Positions 56,130-64,000 of a DNA stretch of 64,000 nt are shown in pieces (the first letter of the stretch is position 1; each line of letters starts with the position of its first letter). The translations under genes and the position numbers were made by a program. Origin of the DNA: Pseudomonas alkylphenolica (GTDB lineage Bacteria > Pseudomonadota > Gammaproteobacteria > Pseudomonadales > Pseudomonadaceae). Under the pieces are notes generated by a model. It saw only the letters and a list, made by a program, of their open reading frames with translations, had not been told where the DNA came from and did not search any database. The DNA lies in assembly GCF_000746525.1 (NCBI RefSeq), contig NZ_CP009048.1:4467501-4531500 (forward strand), written 5' to 3'.

Positions 56130-57230
56130 TTACTCCTTGGCCGCCAGATTCACCACACGATTGGAACGATCCACCGGACGCACCTGTTGCCCCTCCTGGA
56201 GCACATGTACGCCGGCCGCCACTATCCAGTCCGAAGCATTGAGGCCTTCGAGCACTGGAACACTGTTTTCGCCATAAGCCCCCACGCGCACCGGAATACG
56301 CTTGAGGGTGTTGTTGGCATCCACACGCCAGACGTAGGTCTGGCCGTTCTCTGCGGTGAGCGCCGACAGCGGCACCGCCAGCGGCACCTGTTCGGCATGC
56401 TCGATGAACACCCGGGCGCTCTGGCCAAGCTCCGCCGGTACCTTGCCAGCGCTGAAGGCGATTCGCGCAGCGTAAGTCCGTGAACGTGGATCGGCCGAGG
56501 GTGACAGTTCGCGAATGCGCCCGTTGAAGCGTTGATCCGGTTGCGACCACAGCTCGACCGCCACTGGCTGGCCGACCTTGAAGCGCCCGAACTGCTGCTC
56601 CGGCAGGCCGATCAACACATCACGCTCGCCATCGGCAGCCAGGGTGAACACGGTCTGACCGGCGGCAACCACCTGGCCCACTTCGACCTGACGCTTGGCG
56701 ATCACCCCGTCCTGCGAGGCGCGCAGCACGGCGTATTCCGCCTGGTTGCCGGCCACGTCGAATTCGGCCCGCACCTGTTTGAGGCGGGCAAGACCGGCAC
56801 GGTAGAGGTTTTCGCTATTGTCGTACTGGGAACGGCTGACCATCTGCCGGTCGAGCAGGGTCTTGTAGCGGTCACGCTCGGCCTTGACCAGGTTCAGGTT
56901 GGCTTCGGCGGCGGCCAGTTGCGCACGGCTGGCCTCCAGTTGCAGCCGCACATCCTGCGGGTCGAGTTGGGCCAACGGTTGCTCGGCCTTGACCCGCTGC
57001 CCCTCCTCCACCAGACGCTTGCTGACCTTGCCACCGATCCGGAATGCCAACTCCGGCTCGAAGCGCGCACGCACCTCGCCCGGATAGCTGTCGGCAGCGG
57101 CGCTGGCCGGTTGCGGCTGCACCACCATGGCGGGGCGCAGGGAAGTCTGTGGCGCGCTCTCCTGCCCGCAAGCAGTGAGCAGCAAGGCGAGGCCGACAGG
57201 CAGAGCGAGGGGCAAGGCATGGCGCAACAT
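56130..57230 (-). CDS. mexJ: RND efflux periplasmic adaptor, MexJ-like
   Basis: The adaptor links permease and outer-membrane channel. The 366-residue precursor has a lipoprotein signal ending LLTAC (C21). A barrel-sandwich/lipoyl half-motif follows (SYPGEVRARFEPELAFRIGG), then a helical hairpin (residues about 85-150) and beta-barrel and membrane-proximal domains (ASQDGVIAKRQVEVGQVVAAG). It precedes the permease gene by 6 nt. The upstream palindrome at 57267-57282 is a likely repressor site. Confidence 0.88.
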   Translation of the reverse strand: MLRHALPLALPVGLALLLTACGQESAPQTSLRPAMVVQPQPASAAADSYPGEVRARFEPELAFRIGGKVSKRLVEEGQRVKAEQPLAQLDPQDVRLQLEASRAQLAAAEANLNLVKAERDRYKTLLDRQMVSRSQYDNSENLYRAGLARLKQVRAEFDVAGNQAEYAVLRASQDGVIAKRQVEVGQVVAAGQTVFTLAADGERDVLIGLPEQQFGRFKVGQPVAVELWSQPDQRFNGRIRELSPSADPRSRTYAARIAFSAGKVPAELGQSARVFIEHAEQVPLAVPLSALTAENGQTYVWRVDANNTLKRIPVRVGAYGENSVPVLEGLNASDWIVAAGVHVLQEGQQVRPVDRSNRVVNLAAKE

Positions 57231-57266
57231 GATGAATGACCTTTCGCGAGTGACGCTTTGAATATT

Positions 57267-57282
57267 TATACTGGCGAGTATA
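57267..57282. promoter_or_regulatory. palindromic operator candidate for the TetR repressor
   Basis: The perfect inverted repeat TATACT-GGCG-AGTATA lies 37 nt upstream of the adaptor gene in the divergent gap. Its halves resemble -10 boxes, so a bound TetR dimer would block the promoter. Confidence 0.7.
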
Positions 57283-57423
57283 TTAAATCAGCGTACTCCC
57301 CCGGGGAAGCGTCAGGCCAAGAGAAAAAACGCATTAACAGGCTTTCGTTATGACGATATCTGCCAGCCCGGGAAGGGTCGGCGATGTACCATGTCCACTT
57401 ACCGGAATCTGTACAAGTTACCC

Positions 57424-58059
57424 ATGCCCAACGATCTCACCGCTCCCGTCGGCCCCGGCCGGCCCAAGGACCTGGCAAAGCGCCAGGCCATTCTCGAGGC
57501 GGCCAAGCAGCTGTTTCTTACCCTTGGCTATGCCAGCACCAGCATGGATGCGGTCGCGACAGCGGCAGGTGTTTCAAAATTGACGGTCTACAGCCACTTC
57601 ACTGACAAGGAGACGCTGTTCACCGCGGCGATCTCGGCCACCTGTACGGCGCAGTTGCCGGAGCTGATCTTCGAGCTCCCCGACGGCGTGCCGCTGGAGC
57701 AGGTGCTGCTCAATATCGGTTGTGGTTTTCAGGCGTTGATCAGCAGCGACCAGTCAATACAACTGACCCGGCTGATCATGACGCTCGGCACCCAGGACCC
57801 CAAGCTCAGCCAGATCTTCTTCGAAGCCGGCCCGTTGCGGGTGCTGCGCGAAATGGAGGTGTTGCTGCAGCGCGTCGACCAGCGCGGTCTGTTGCGTATC
57901 GAGCATCCCGACAAGGCAGCGGAACACTTCTTCTGCCTGCTCAAGGGCGCGCCGAACTATCGCCTGCTGCTCGGCTACTCACCGGCCCTGGACGCCGAAG
58001 CCGCCCAGGCCCATGTCGAAGAAGTGGTGACGATGTTCATGCGCGCCTATCGGCCCTGA
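57424..58059 (+). CDS. mexL: TetR-family repressor, MexL-like
   Basis: The product has an N-terminal TetR helix-turn-helix (ILEAAKQLFLTLGYASTSMD, then AGVSKLTVYSHF) and a helical ligand-binding C-terminal domain. The 211-residue length with the ATG at 57424 (MPNDLTAPVGPGRPKD) is close to MexL. An ATG 11 codons upstream (57391) is possible and neither has a strong Shine-Dalgarno site. Divergent position to the pump genes suggests that it represses them, as MexL does mexJK. Its stop directly abuts the rsmJ stop on the other strand. Confidence 0.82.
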   Translation: MPNDLTAPVGPGRPKDLAKRQAILEAAKQLFLTLGYASTSMDAVATAAGVSKLTVYSHFTDKETLFTAAISATCTAQLPELIFELPDGVPLEQVLLNIGCGFQALISSDQSIQLTRLIMTLGTQDPKLSQIFFEAGPLRVLREMEVLLQRVDQRGLLRIEHPDKAAEHFFCLLKGAPNYRLLLGYSPALDAEAAQAHVEEVVTMFMRAYRP

Positions 58060-58839
58060 TCAGGCCTTGAGGGCCTTCTTCGGGTAGATGTCGTAGCGGC
58101 TCGACTTGCCCTCCAGGCTGTGGCTGGGCTTGGGCCCGTCGATGATCGGTGCCTTGCGCGGGCGCTTGACCACCACCCGGTGGCTGGCCAGCGCCAGGGC
58201 TGCTTCGAGCAGCGCTGGTGCATCCAGGTCATCGCCGACCAAGGGGCGGAATACGCGCATTTCCTTTTTCACCAGGGCGCTCTTGTCCCGGTGCGGGAAC
58301 ATCGGGTCCAGGTAGATCACCTGTGGTGGCTCGCCCTGCCAGTTGCGCATGCGCTCGATGGCGTTACCGGTGAGCAGTTGCATGCGCGCGACGATCGGGC
58401 CGACCTCGGCGTCAGTCGCAGCCCGTGCCAGACCATCCTCCAGCAGCGCGGCAACCAGCGGCTGGCGCTCGATCAGGGTCATCTGGCAACCCAGGCTGGC
58501 CAGTACGAAGGCATCCTTACCCAGCCCCGCCGTGGCATCGAGCACCTGCGGGCGCACGCCCTGGGCAATGCCCACGGCCTTGGCAATCATCTGCCCGCTG
58601 CCGCCACCGAACACCCGCCGGTGCGCCGCCGCACCTTCGACAAAGTCGACACGTACCGGGCCGGGCGCCTGCGGACCGAGCTGCTGGATCTGCAGGCCGC
58701 TTTCGCCGACCTGCACGGCGAAAGCCGCGTTATCGTCCGCCACAGGCAGTTCCAGGCGCTGCGCCCACTCTTGAGCCTTGGCCTGATAATCGGCTGTCAG
58801 TGCCTCGACCCGGATACCGCCGTCCGCCAGTTGCTCCAC
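58060..58839 (-). CDS. rsmJ: 16S rRNA (guanine(1516)-N2)-methyltransferase RsmJ
   Basis: RsmJ methylates N2 of G1516 in the small-subunit rRNA. The SAM-binding motif [19 protein letters not shown] and the catalytic [19 protein letters not shown] block are present, and the C-terminus [18 protein letters not shown] is highly conserved. I prefer the GTG at 58839 (AGGA 7 nt upstream; 259 residues); a TTG at 58845 would add two residues. It is convergent with the TetR gene with no gap between stop codons. Confidence 0.93.
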   Translation of the reverse strand: MEQLADGGIRVEALTADYQAKAQEWAQRLELPVADDNAAFAVQVGESGLQIQQLGPQAPGPVRVDFVEGAAAHRRVFGGGSGQMIAKAVGIAQGVRPQVLDATAGLGKDAFVLASLGCQMTLIERQPLVAALLEDGLARAATDAEVGPIVARMQLLTGNAIERMRNWQGEPPQVIYLDPMFPHRDKSALVKKEMRVFRPLVGDDLDAPALLEAALALASHRVVVKRPRKAPIIDGPKPSHSLEGKSSRYDIYPKKALKA

Positions 58840-58937
58840 CTTCAAATCCTGTACTCAAAAAAATTAAATGATCGCCGGCCACGGCCGATATACGAAGTAT
58901 TCGCTATTTTGCCAGACCTTCACGGCCCGCGACTGCC

Positions 58938-59558
58938 ATGACCGACATTCTTCAGCTCAGCTCAGGTTACTTATCGCCCGTTGGCGATTATGGCCGGCAC
59001 AATACCCAGGCACTGGGCGGCGTCAGCCACCTGTGGCAGGATTTTTTTGCCCGCGCCCTGGCCGAGCAACAGGCTGAAGGAACACAAGCGGACGGCGTCG
59101 TCGCCGAGCAATTCGACAAGGCCACTGGCGAGCCCCTGGGCGCTAGCCGGGTTCTGGCGCAGATTCATACGCAGCGCCTGTGCAACGTTCAGGACACCGA
59201 GATCGCCCCACCCGAACCCTTGTTCCTGCCGATTGCCGAGTTCGAACCGCAACTGCTGGAAAAGCTCGCGCCACCTTTCAGCGACGTCGAACTGATCGAG
59301 CAACAGCGCCAGCTGGATATCAGCAATACCTGGGTTCGCCCGGTGGTCATGAACCAGGGCCATCCGCTGCCGGAGCCCGGGCCAGGACCGGCACCCAAAG
59401 CACTGTACCTGCCAATCGCCGAGTTCGAGATGGAACTGCTGGACAAGGCACCTGAACCCTTTGACGAACCGACTCTGGTCGCCCAGCAATCGGCACTCGA
59501 CTTCGACACCCGCTGGGCCCGCCCGGTGGTGCTGAACAACGTACGCATTGCTGCCTGA
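58938..59558 (+). CDS. conserved protein with an internal 46-residue duplication, function unknown
   Basis: The 206-residue protein has no signal peptide or membrane segment. The N-terminal 90 residues read like a small globular domain (GGVSHLWQDFFARAL). Two 46-residue repeats then follow without gaps, at 95-140 and 156-201, each starting L[FY]LPIAEFE and ending W[VA]RPVV[ML]N; I count 24 identical positions. A proline-rich linker (PLPEPGPGPAPK) joins them. I do not recognise the family. The gene is divergent from rsmJ, in the place of a conserved hypothetical in P. aeruginosa. Confidence 0.82.
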   Translation: MTDILQLSSGYLSPVGDYGRHNTQALGGVSHLWQDFFARALAEQQAEGTQADGVVAEQFDKATGEPLGASRVLAQIHTQRLCNVQDTEIAPPEPLFLPIAEFEPQLLEKLAPPFSDVELIEQQRQLDISNTWVRPVVMNQGHPLPEPGPGPAPKALYLPIAEFEMELLDKAPEPFDEPTLVAQQSALDFDTRWARPVVLNNVRIAA

Positions 59559-59575
59559 GCCTAAGCAGCAAGCGA

Positions 59576-60406
59576 TCAACGCCGGAACAGCTGATTCAAC
59601 TGATCGAATGGCATTGCCTGTTCGCCATAGGTAAAGGTGCCCTGGCCCAGGACTTCCTCGGCGCCCCGGTAAAACGCGCCGTAGGCTGCACGCATCAGCG
59701 ACGAGCCGACACTGATGCGCCGCACGCCCAGGTCCTGCAACTGATTGACGCTCAAATTCACGCCACTCATGCCCATCAGCACATTCACAGGTTTGGGCGC
59801 GACGGCCTGGACCACCGCGCGGATTTCATCTGCCGTGCGTAATCCCGGGGCATACAGGACATCTGCTCCGGCTTCGGCAAAAGCCTGCAGGCGGGCGATG
59901 GTGTCATCCAGATCCATGCGCCCATGCAGCAGGTTTTCTGCGCGGGCACAGAGCATGAAGGGGAAGTCCAGACTACGCGCGGCGGCCACCGCCGCTTCGA
60001 CCCGCTCCACGGCGTGATGGAAGCTGTAGATCGGCTCATCGGGATTGCCGCTGGCATCCTCGATGGAACCGCCTACCAGACCCGCCTGCGCGCCCTGCAC
60101 AATCGCTTCGGCGCAGCCTTTGGGATCATCGCTGAAACCGTTCTCCAGATCGGCCGCCACCGGCAGCGCCGTGGCATCGACAATGGCACGGACATTAACC
60201 AGGGTTTCTTCCAGGGTCATGGCACCTTCGGCGTCCGGTCGCCCCAGGGAGAACGCCAGGCCGGCACTGGTGGTGGCCAGCGCCTCGAAACCGAGGCTGG
60301 CCAGCAGCTTGGCGGAGCCGGCGTCCCAGGGGTTGGCAATGACGAACGCACGATCGCGCTCATGCAGGGCTTTGAAGGCTTCGGCACGCAGGGTTTGCAC
60401 ATCCAT
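59576..60406 (-). CDS. isocitrate lyase/PEP mutase family enzyme
   Basis: The 276-residue TIM-barrel protein belongs to the isocitrate lyase/phosphoenolpyruvate mutase superfamily. The metal-binding region VAADLENGFSDDP and the GGSIEDASGNPD motif are visible, together with the C-terminal GVRRISVGSSLMRAAYGAF. The usual lyase cysteine motif KKCGH is absent, so it is not isocitrate lyase. A lyase or hydrolase on a small oxo-acid is likely but the substrate cannot be read. The ATG at 60406 has GGGAG 8 nt upstream; a GTG two codons earlier is alternative. Confidence 0.85.
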   Translation of the reverse strand: MDVQTLRAEAFKALHERDRAFVIANPWDAGSAKLLASLGFEALATTSAGLAFSLGRPDAEGAMTLEETLVNVRAIVDATALPVAADLENGFSDDPKGCAEAIVQGAQAGLVGGSIEDASGNPDEPIYSFHHAVERVEAAVAAARSLDFPFMLCARAENLLHGRMDLDDTIARLQAFAEAGADVLYAPGLRTADEIRAVVQAVAPKPVNVLMGMSGVNLSVNQLQDLGVRRISVGSSLMRAAYGAFYRGAEEVLGQGTFTYGEQAMPFDQLNQLFRR

Positions 60407-60439
60407 GATCACGACTCCCGGGCAGGCGGCAGGACGCGT

Positions 60440-61309
60440 TCAGAGCAGGCCGAGCTGTTCGGCCTCAGGTGCCCTGTCCAGTTCAGGCAAGGCCGGCAAT
60501 CCCGGCAGACGCTCCATCAATCCTTGATGAAAACGCTGCGCCAGGGCAGCGGCCAGGCGATTATCGGCAGTATGCAGGAAAACGTAGGGGCTGCGCCCTT
60601 CCTCGATCCACGCCGCCACTTTGTCTATCCATGGCATCAGAAAGGGTTCGTTGGCCGCCAGTTCCGGGTGGCCGATAAAGCGCACTTGCGGATGCTGACT
60701 GAAGGCGGTCGGGCGCGGCGGCACCCGCGGCTTTTTCGACTGGGCATGGAGCACGCCCGGATCATCCGAAGTACAGCTGAACAGCGCGCGCGGATCCAGG
60801 CAGATGCGCTCGACGCCACGCCCCTGCAGCAAGCGATTGAGCAGGCGCTCTTCATCGCCCTTGGCGAAGAATGCACGGTTGCGCACTTCGACGGCGACAG
60901 GCACATCGACTTCATCCAGAAAGGCGACCAGCTCGCCTATCCGCGCCGGGCCGAATGTGGCCGGCAATTGCAGCCAATAGGGCGCCACCCGTGCACCCAG
61001 CGGCTTGAGCAGGTCAATGAAAGTCTGCGCCGCGGCCAGCTGCTCGCGCAGGTCACCGCCGTGGCTGATATCGCCGGGGAACTTGGCGGTGAATCGAAAG
61101 TGCGCAGGCATGATCTGCGCCCAGCGCTCGATAGTCGCCGGCGCCGGTCGGGCATAAAAGGTGGTGTTGCCTTCTACCGCATTGAAGACCTGGCTGTAGA
61201 GACCGAGAAACTCGCTGGATCTGGCGTGCGCCGGGTACAGGTACTCGCGCCAGGCGTTTTCACTCCAGGAGGGACAACCGAGAAAATAGGGAAGCGTGGA
61301 CAGACTCAT
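60440..61309 (-). CDS. DUF72 domain protein (YecE-like)
   Basis: The 289-residue TIM-barrel protein is of the DUF72/YecE family, shown by YFLGCPSWSENAW at the N-terminus, FNAVEGNTTFYARP near residue 40, FRFTAKFPGDISHG near 72 and VAVEVRNRAFF. The biochemical function of the family is unknown. It lies 3 nt downstream of the small conserved gene at 61313-61600, on the same strand, and 33 nt upstream of the PEP mutase family gene, so the three form a probable operon. Confidence 0.9.
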   Translation of the reverse strand: MSLSTLPYFLGCPSWSENAWREYLYPAHARSSEFLGLYSQVFNAVEGNTTFYARPAPATIERWAQIMPAHFRFTAKFPGDISHGGDLREQLAAAQTFIDLLKPLGARVAPYWLQLPATFGPARIGELVAFLDEVDVPVAVEVRNRAFFAKGDEERLLNRLLQGRGVERICLDPRALFSCTSDDPGVLHAQSKKPRVPPRPTAFSQHPQVRFIGHPELAANEPFLMPWIDKVAAWIEEGRSPYVFLHTADNRLAAALAQRFHQGLMERLPGLPALPELDRAPEAEQLGLL

Positions 61310-61312
61310 CCA

Positions 61313-61600
61313 TCAAATGTACAGGTCCAACCCCAGCACTTCCATCTCCCAGTCGACAAAACCTGCGGTGGTCAGGTAGCTGGTCAGGGCCTGGGCGGTG
61401 CGTTTGTTCCGGGCCCGGGGAAAGATCATGTCCTGCTGACGCGCAGGCAATCCGCCGCTACGGGCCTGGCCAGTGCTGGCCTGGGGCTGCACTTCGAATT
61501 CGCCCGGCAGATCCTCGTCCACATCATCACTGCGAACCGGTGCTCTGCGCGGGGCCCGTTTGATCGGATAGGACTGTGAGGAAAAACCGTCTATGCGCAT
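61313..61600 (-). CDS. small conserved protein of unknown function
   Basis: The 95-residue product MRIDGFSSQSYPIKRA... has a charged, probably disordered first half (KRAPRRAPVRSDDVDEDLPG). A short ordered C-terminus follows, with AQALTSYLTTAGFVDWEMEV ending LGLDLYI. There is no signal peptide or membrane segment. I do not recognise a function. It is the first gene of the putative operon with the DUF72 protein (3-nt gap), 130 nt downstream of tsaB. Confidence 0.78.
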   Translation of the reverse strand: MRIDGFSSQSYPIKRAPRRAPVRSDDVDEDLPGEFEVQPQASTGQARSGGLPARQQDMIFPRARNKRTAQALTSYLTTAGFVDWEMEVLGLDLYI

Positions 61601-61730
61601 GGCGATCTTCTCAGGAGCAATGATGGCAATTTAGCAGCACCTGAGCGCCTGCGCTAATGCCCGATTGATAACTGGACCACAGTTCGGGCAAAAGGTTTTA
61701 TCTGACCTGGGAATAACCGACGAACAGCAC

Positions 61731-62405
61731 TCAGCGCGCTTTCGGGGTCGCCACATTGTCGCGCAGGTACACCGGCTGGGCCTGGTCGGCAGCGATGGCC
61801 TCACCGCGTTGCCAGGCGTAGGTGGCCAGGCTCAGCAGGTCCTGAGCATGCGGCAGAAGGCTGGCATCCTGACCGCTGAGCAGCACCGGGATACGCTCAG
61901 CGTAGCCCCAACCTGTGCCGGCGCCATACCATTCGCCGCTGGCGCCCTCAGGCAGAACGGCGCGCTCGGGTGGCAACACCGCTTCGCTGCCCAGCAGGCG
62001 CATTTCCCCGTCGACGTTGTGATAGCAGCCCCAGTACACCTCATCCATGCGCGCATCGATGGCCGCCGCAACCTGGTTCACGCCCTGCTCACGCAAGGCA
62101 CGCTGGGCCAGTACCGCCAAGTTGGACACCGGCAGCACCGGGCGCTCAAGGGCAAAGGCCAGGCCCTGAACCACGCCGATGGCGATACGCACGCCGGTGA
62201 AGGCCCCCGGCCCACGCCCGAAGGCAATCGCATCGACCGCCGCCAGGGTGGTGCCAGCGTCGGCCAGCAGTTGCTGGATCATCGGCAGCAGCTTCTGTGC
62301 GTGCAGGCGCGGGATCACCTCGTAATGGCTGGAAACCTTGCCGTCATGCAGCAAGGCAACGGAGCAGGCTTCAGTGGCGGTATCCAGGGCCAGCAAGGTG
62401 GTCAT
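61731..62405 (-). CDS. tsaB: tRNA threonylcarbamoyladenosine biosynthesis protein TsaB
   Basis: TsaB dimerises with TsaD and, with TsaE, transfers the threonylcarbamoyl group to A37 of tRNA. The 224-residue protein has the ASKHA fold start LLALDTATEACSVALLHDG, FGRGPGAFTGVRIAIGVVQG near residue 62, and lacks the TsaD metal site. TcdA with CsdA-CsdE in this window (41013-43425) acts on the t6A that this system makes. A minus-strand TATAAT at 62438-62443 is a candidate -10 box. Confidence 0.95.
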   Translation of the reverse strand: MTTLLALDTATEACSVALLHDGKVSSHYEVIPRLHAQKLLPMIQQLLADAGTTLAAVDAIAFGRGPGAFTGVRIAIGVVQGLAFALERPVLPVSNLAVLAQRALREQGVNQVAAAIDARMDEVYWGCYHNVDGEMRLLGSEAVLPPERAVLPEGASGEWYGAGTGWGYAERIPVLLSGQDASLLPHAQDLLSLATYAWQRGEAIAADQAQPVYLRDNVATPKAR

Positions 62406-62450
62406 CGGTGTATCCAGGCGAAAGAAAAAAGAGCGGCATTATAAACAACA

Positions 62451-62470
62451 ACGGCCCGCAAGCGGGCCGT
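62451..62470 (-). terminator. adk terminator
   Basis: ACGGCCCGC and GCGGGCCGT form a 9-bp perfect stem; on the minus strand TTGTTGTTT follows. It lies 22 nt past the adk stop and just ahead of the tsaB TATAAT box. Confidence 0.75.
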
Positions 62471-62492
62471 AGTCTGCACTATCGGGTCGCAA

Positions 62493-63396
<904 letters not shown>

Positions 63397-64000
63397 TCAA
63401 CCGGTATTGCGCAAGCCCGCCGCGATGCCCGCGACAGTGACCAGCAGAGCCTGCTCCAGCGGGCTGTCCAGAGCGGCTTCGCGCTTGCGCGATCGCGCCA
63501 GCAGCTCAGCCTGCAATAGATGTAGCGGGTCCAGGTAGGTGTTGCGCAGACGGATGAATTCCAGGGTCTCCGGGCTGTGCGCCAGTAGCACCGGCTGCCC
63601 GGTCAGGCCCAGCACTACCCGGCACGCCTGCGACAATAGGTCGCGCAAATGTGCACCCAAAGGTCGCAGTTCTGGTTGCACCAGACGTTCGTCGTAGGAG
63701 CGGGCGATTTCCGCATCGGCCTTGGCCAGCACCATTTCCAGCATGTCGATGCGGGTGCGGAAGAATGGCCACTGCTCGCGCATCTCGGCCAGCAATTCAC
63801 CCTGCCCGCGGCTCAAAGCGTTGTTCAGTGCCGCCTCCCAGCCAAGCCAGGCCGGGAGCATCAGGCGGGTCTGGGTCCAGCCGAAAATCCACGGAATCGC
63901 CCGCAGGCTTTCAATACCGCCGGCACGGCGTTTGGCCGGGCGGCTGCCCAGGGGCAAGCGTCCAAGCTCCTGCTCCGGGGTGGACTGGCGGAAATATTCG
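63397..64000 (-). CDS. ppc: phosphoenolpyruvate carboxylase, C-terminal part (partial)
   Basis: Ppc carboxylates phosphoenolpyruvate to oxaloacetate, refilling the TCA cycle. About 200 C-terminal residues lie in the window; the gene continues past the right edge. Visible motifs are [10 protein letters not shown] near the window edge, the conserved [22 protein letters not shown], and the C-terminal [18 protein letters not shown] and [16 protein letters not shown]. The terminal NTG is the family hallmark. Confidence 0.97.
   Translation of the reverse strand, partial: EYFRQSTPEQELGRLPLGSRPAKRRAGGIESLRAIPWIFGWTQTRLMLPAWLGWEAALNNALSRGQGELLAEMREQWPFFRTRIDMLEMVLAKADAEIARSYDERLVQPELRPLGAHLRDLLSQACRVVLGLTGQPVLLAHSPETLEFIRLRNTYLDPLHLLQAELLARSRKREAALDSPLEQALLVTVAGIAAGLRNTG

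Overview
The window is a stretch of Pseudomonas chromosome, most likely from the P. putida group. Three things point there: high G+C coding sequence; gene order typical of Pseudomonas (rpsB to eno, and plsB, mexK, mexJ, mexL, rsmJ to tsaB, adk, ppc); and six copies of the P. putida-type REP hairpin (GCGGGGCAAGCCCGC core), all arranged as inverted pairs. About 62 protein-coding genes are supported, plus one broken gene. Most are core housekeeping genes. I see no tRNA or rRNA gene, CRISPR array, insertion sequence or prophage.

Layout. (1) 1-6571, mostly minus strand: pcm (partial), surE, truD and ispF, then the glutathione-dependent formaldehyde pair fghA-adhC with a divergent LysR regulator, then ispD and ftsB. 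(2) 6735-31589, minus strand: the conserved gammaproteobacterial cluster read as rpsB, tsf, pyrH, frr, uppS, cdsA, dxr, rseP, bamA, skp, lpxD, fabZ, lpxA, lpxB, rnhB, dnaE, accA, tilS, pyrG, kdsA, eno. It covers translation, nucleotides, isoprenoid and phospholipid synthesis, outer-membrane assembly, lipid A, DNA replication and fatty acid synthesis. (3) 32020-36742, plus strand: map, glnD, dapC. (4) 36743-39288: an accessory spot with a low-GC, stop-interrupted metzincin-like gene and a Na+/H+ antiporter. (5) 39519-48849: an ArsC/Spx-like protein, dapD, the sulfur-transfer genes csdA-csdE facing tcdA, an ndvB-like glucan synthase, dapE, rlmA and a small gene preceded by 13 consecutive C. (6) 48938-58839: a cold-shock protein, plsB, a YbaY-like lipoprotein, a DUF4197 protein, the MexJK-type RND pump with its TetR repressor, and rsmJ. 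(7) 58938-64000: a protein with an internal duplication, a PEP mutase/isocitrate lyase family enzyme, a DUF72 protein, a small conserved protein, tsaB, adk and ppc (partial).

How the genes fit together. Lysine/peptidoglycan synthesis is represented three times (dapC, dapD, dapE). tRNA modification appears as truD, tilS, tsaB (t6A) and csdA-csdE-tcdA (cyclic t6A). The MEP isoprenoid pathway supplies ispF, ispD and dxr, with uppS using its products. Envelope building runs through bamA, skp, rseP, lpxA, lpxB, lpxD, fabZ, kdsA, plsB and cdsA.

No large new system is evident. The most unusual points are the metzincin-like pseudogene that lacks every zinc ligand, the poly-C tract between a ribosome-binding site and its start codon, the terminator-like hairpin touching the ispF start codon, and several strong unassigned hairpins (63306-63349, 49213-49243, 36753-36788).
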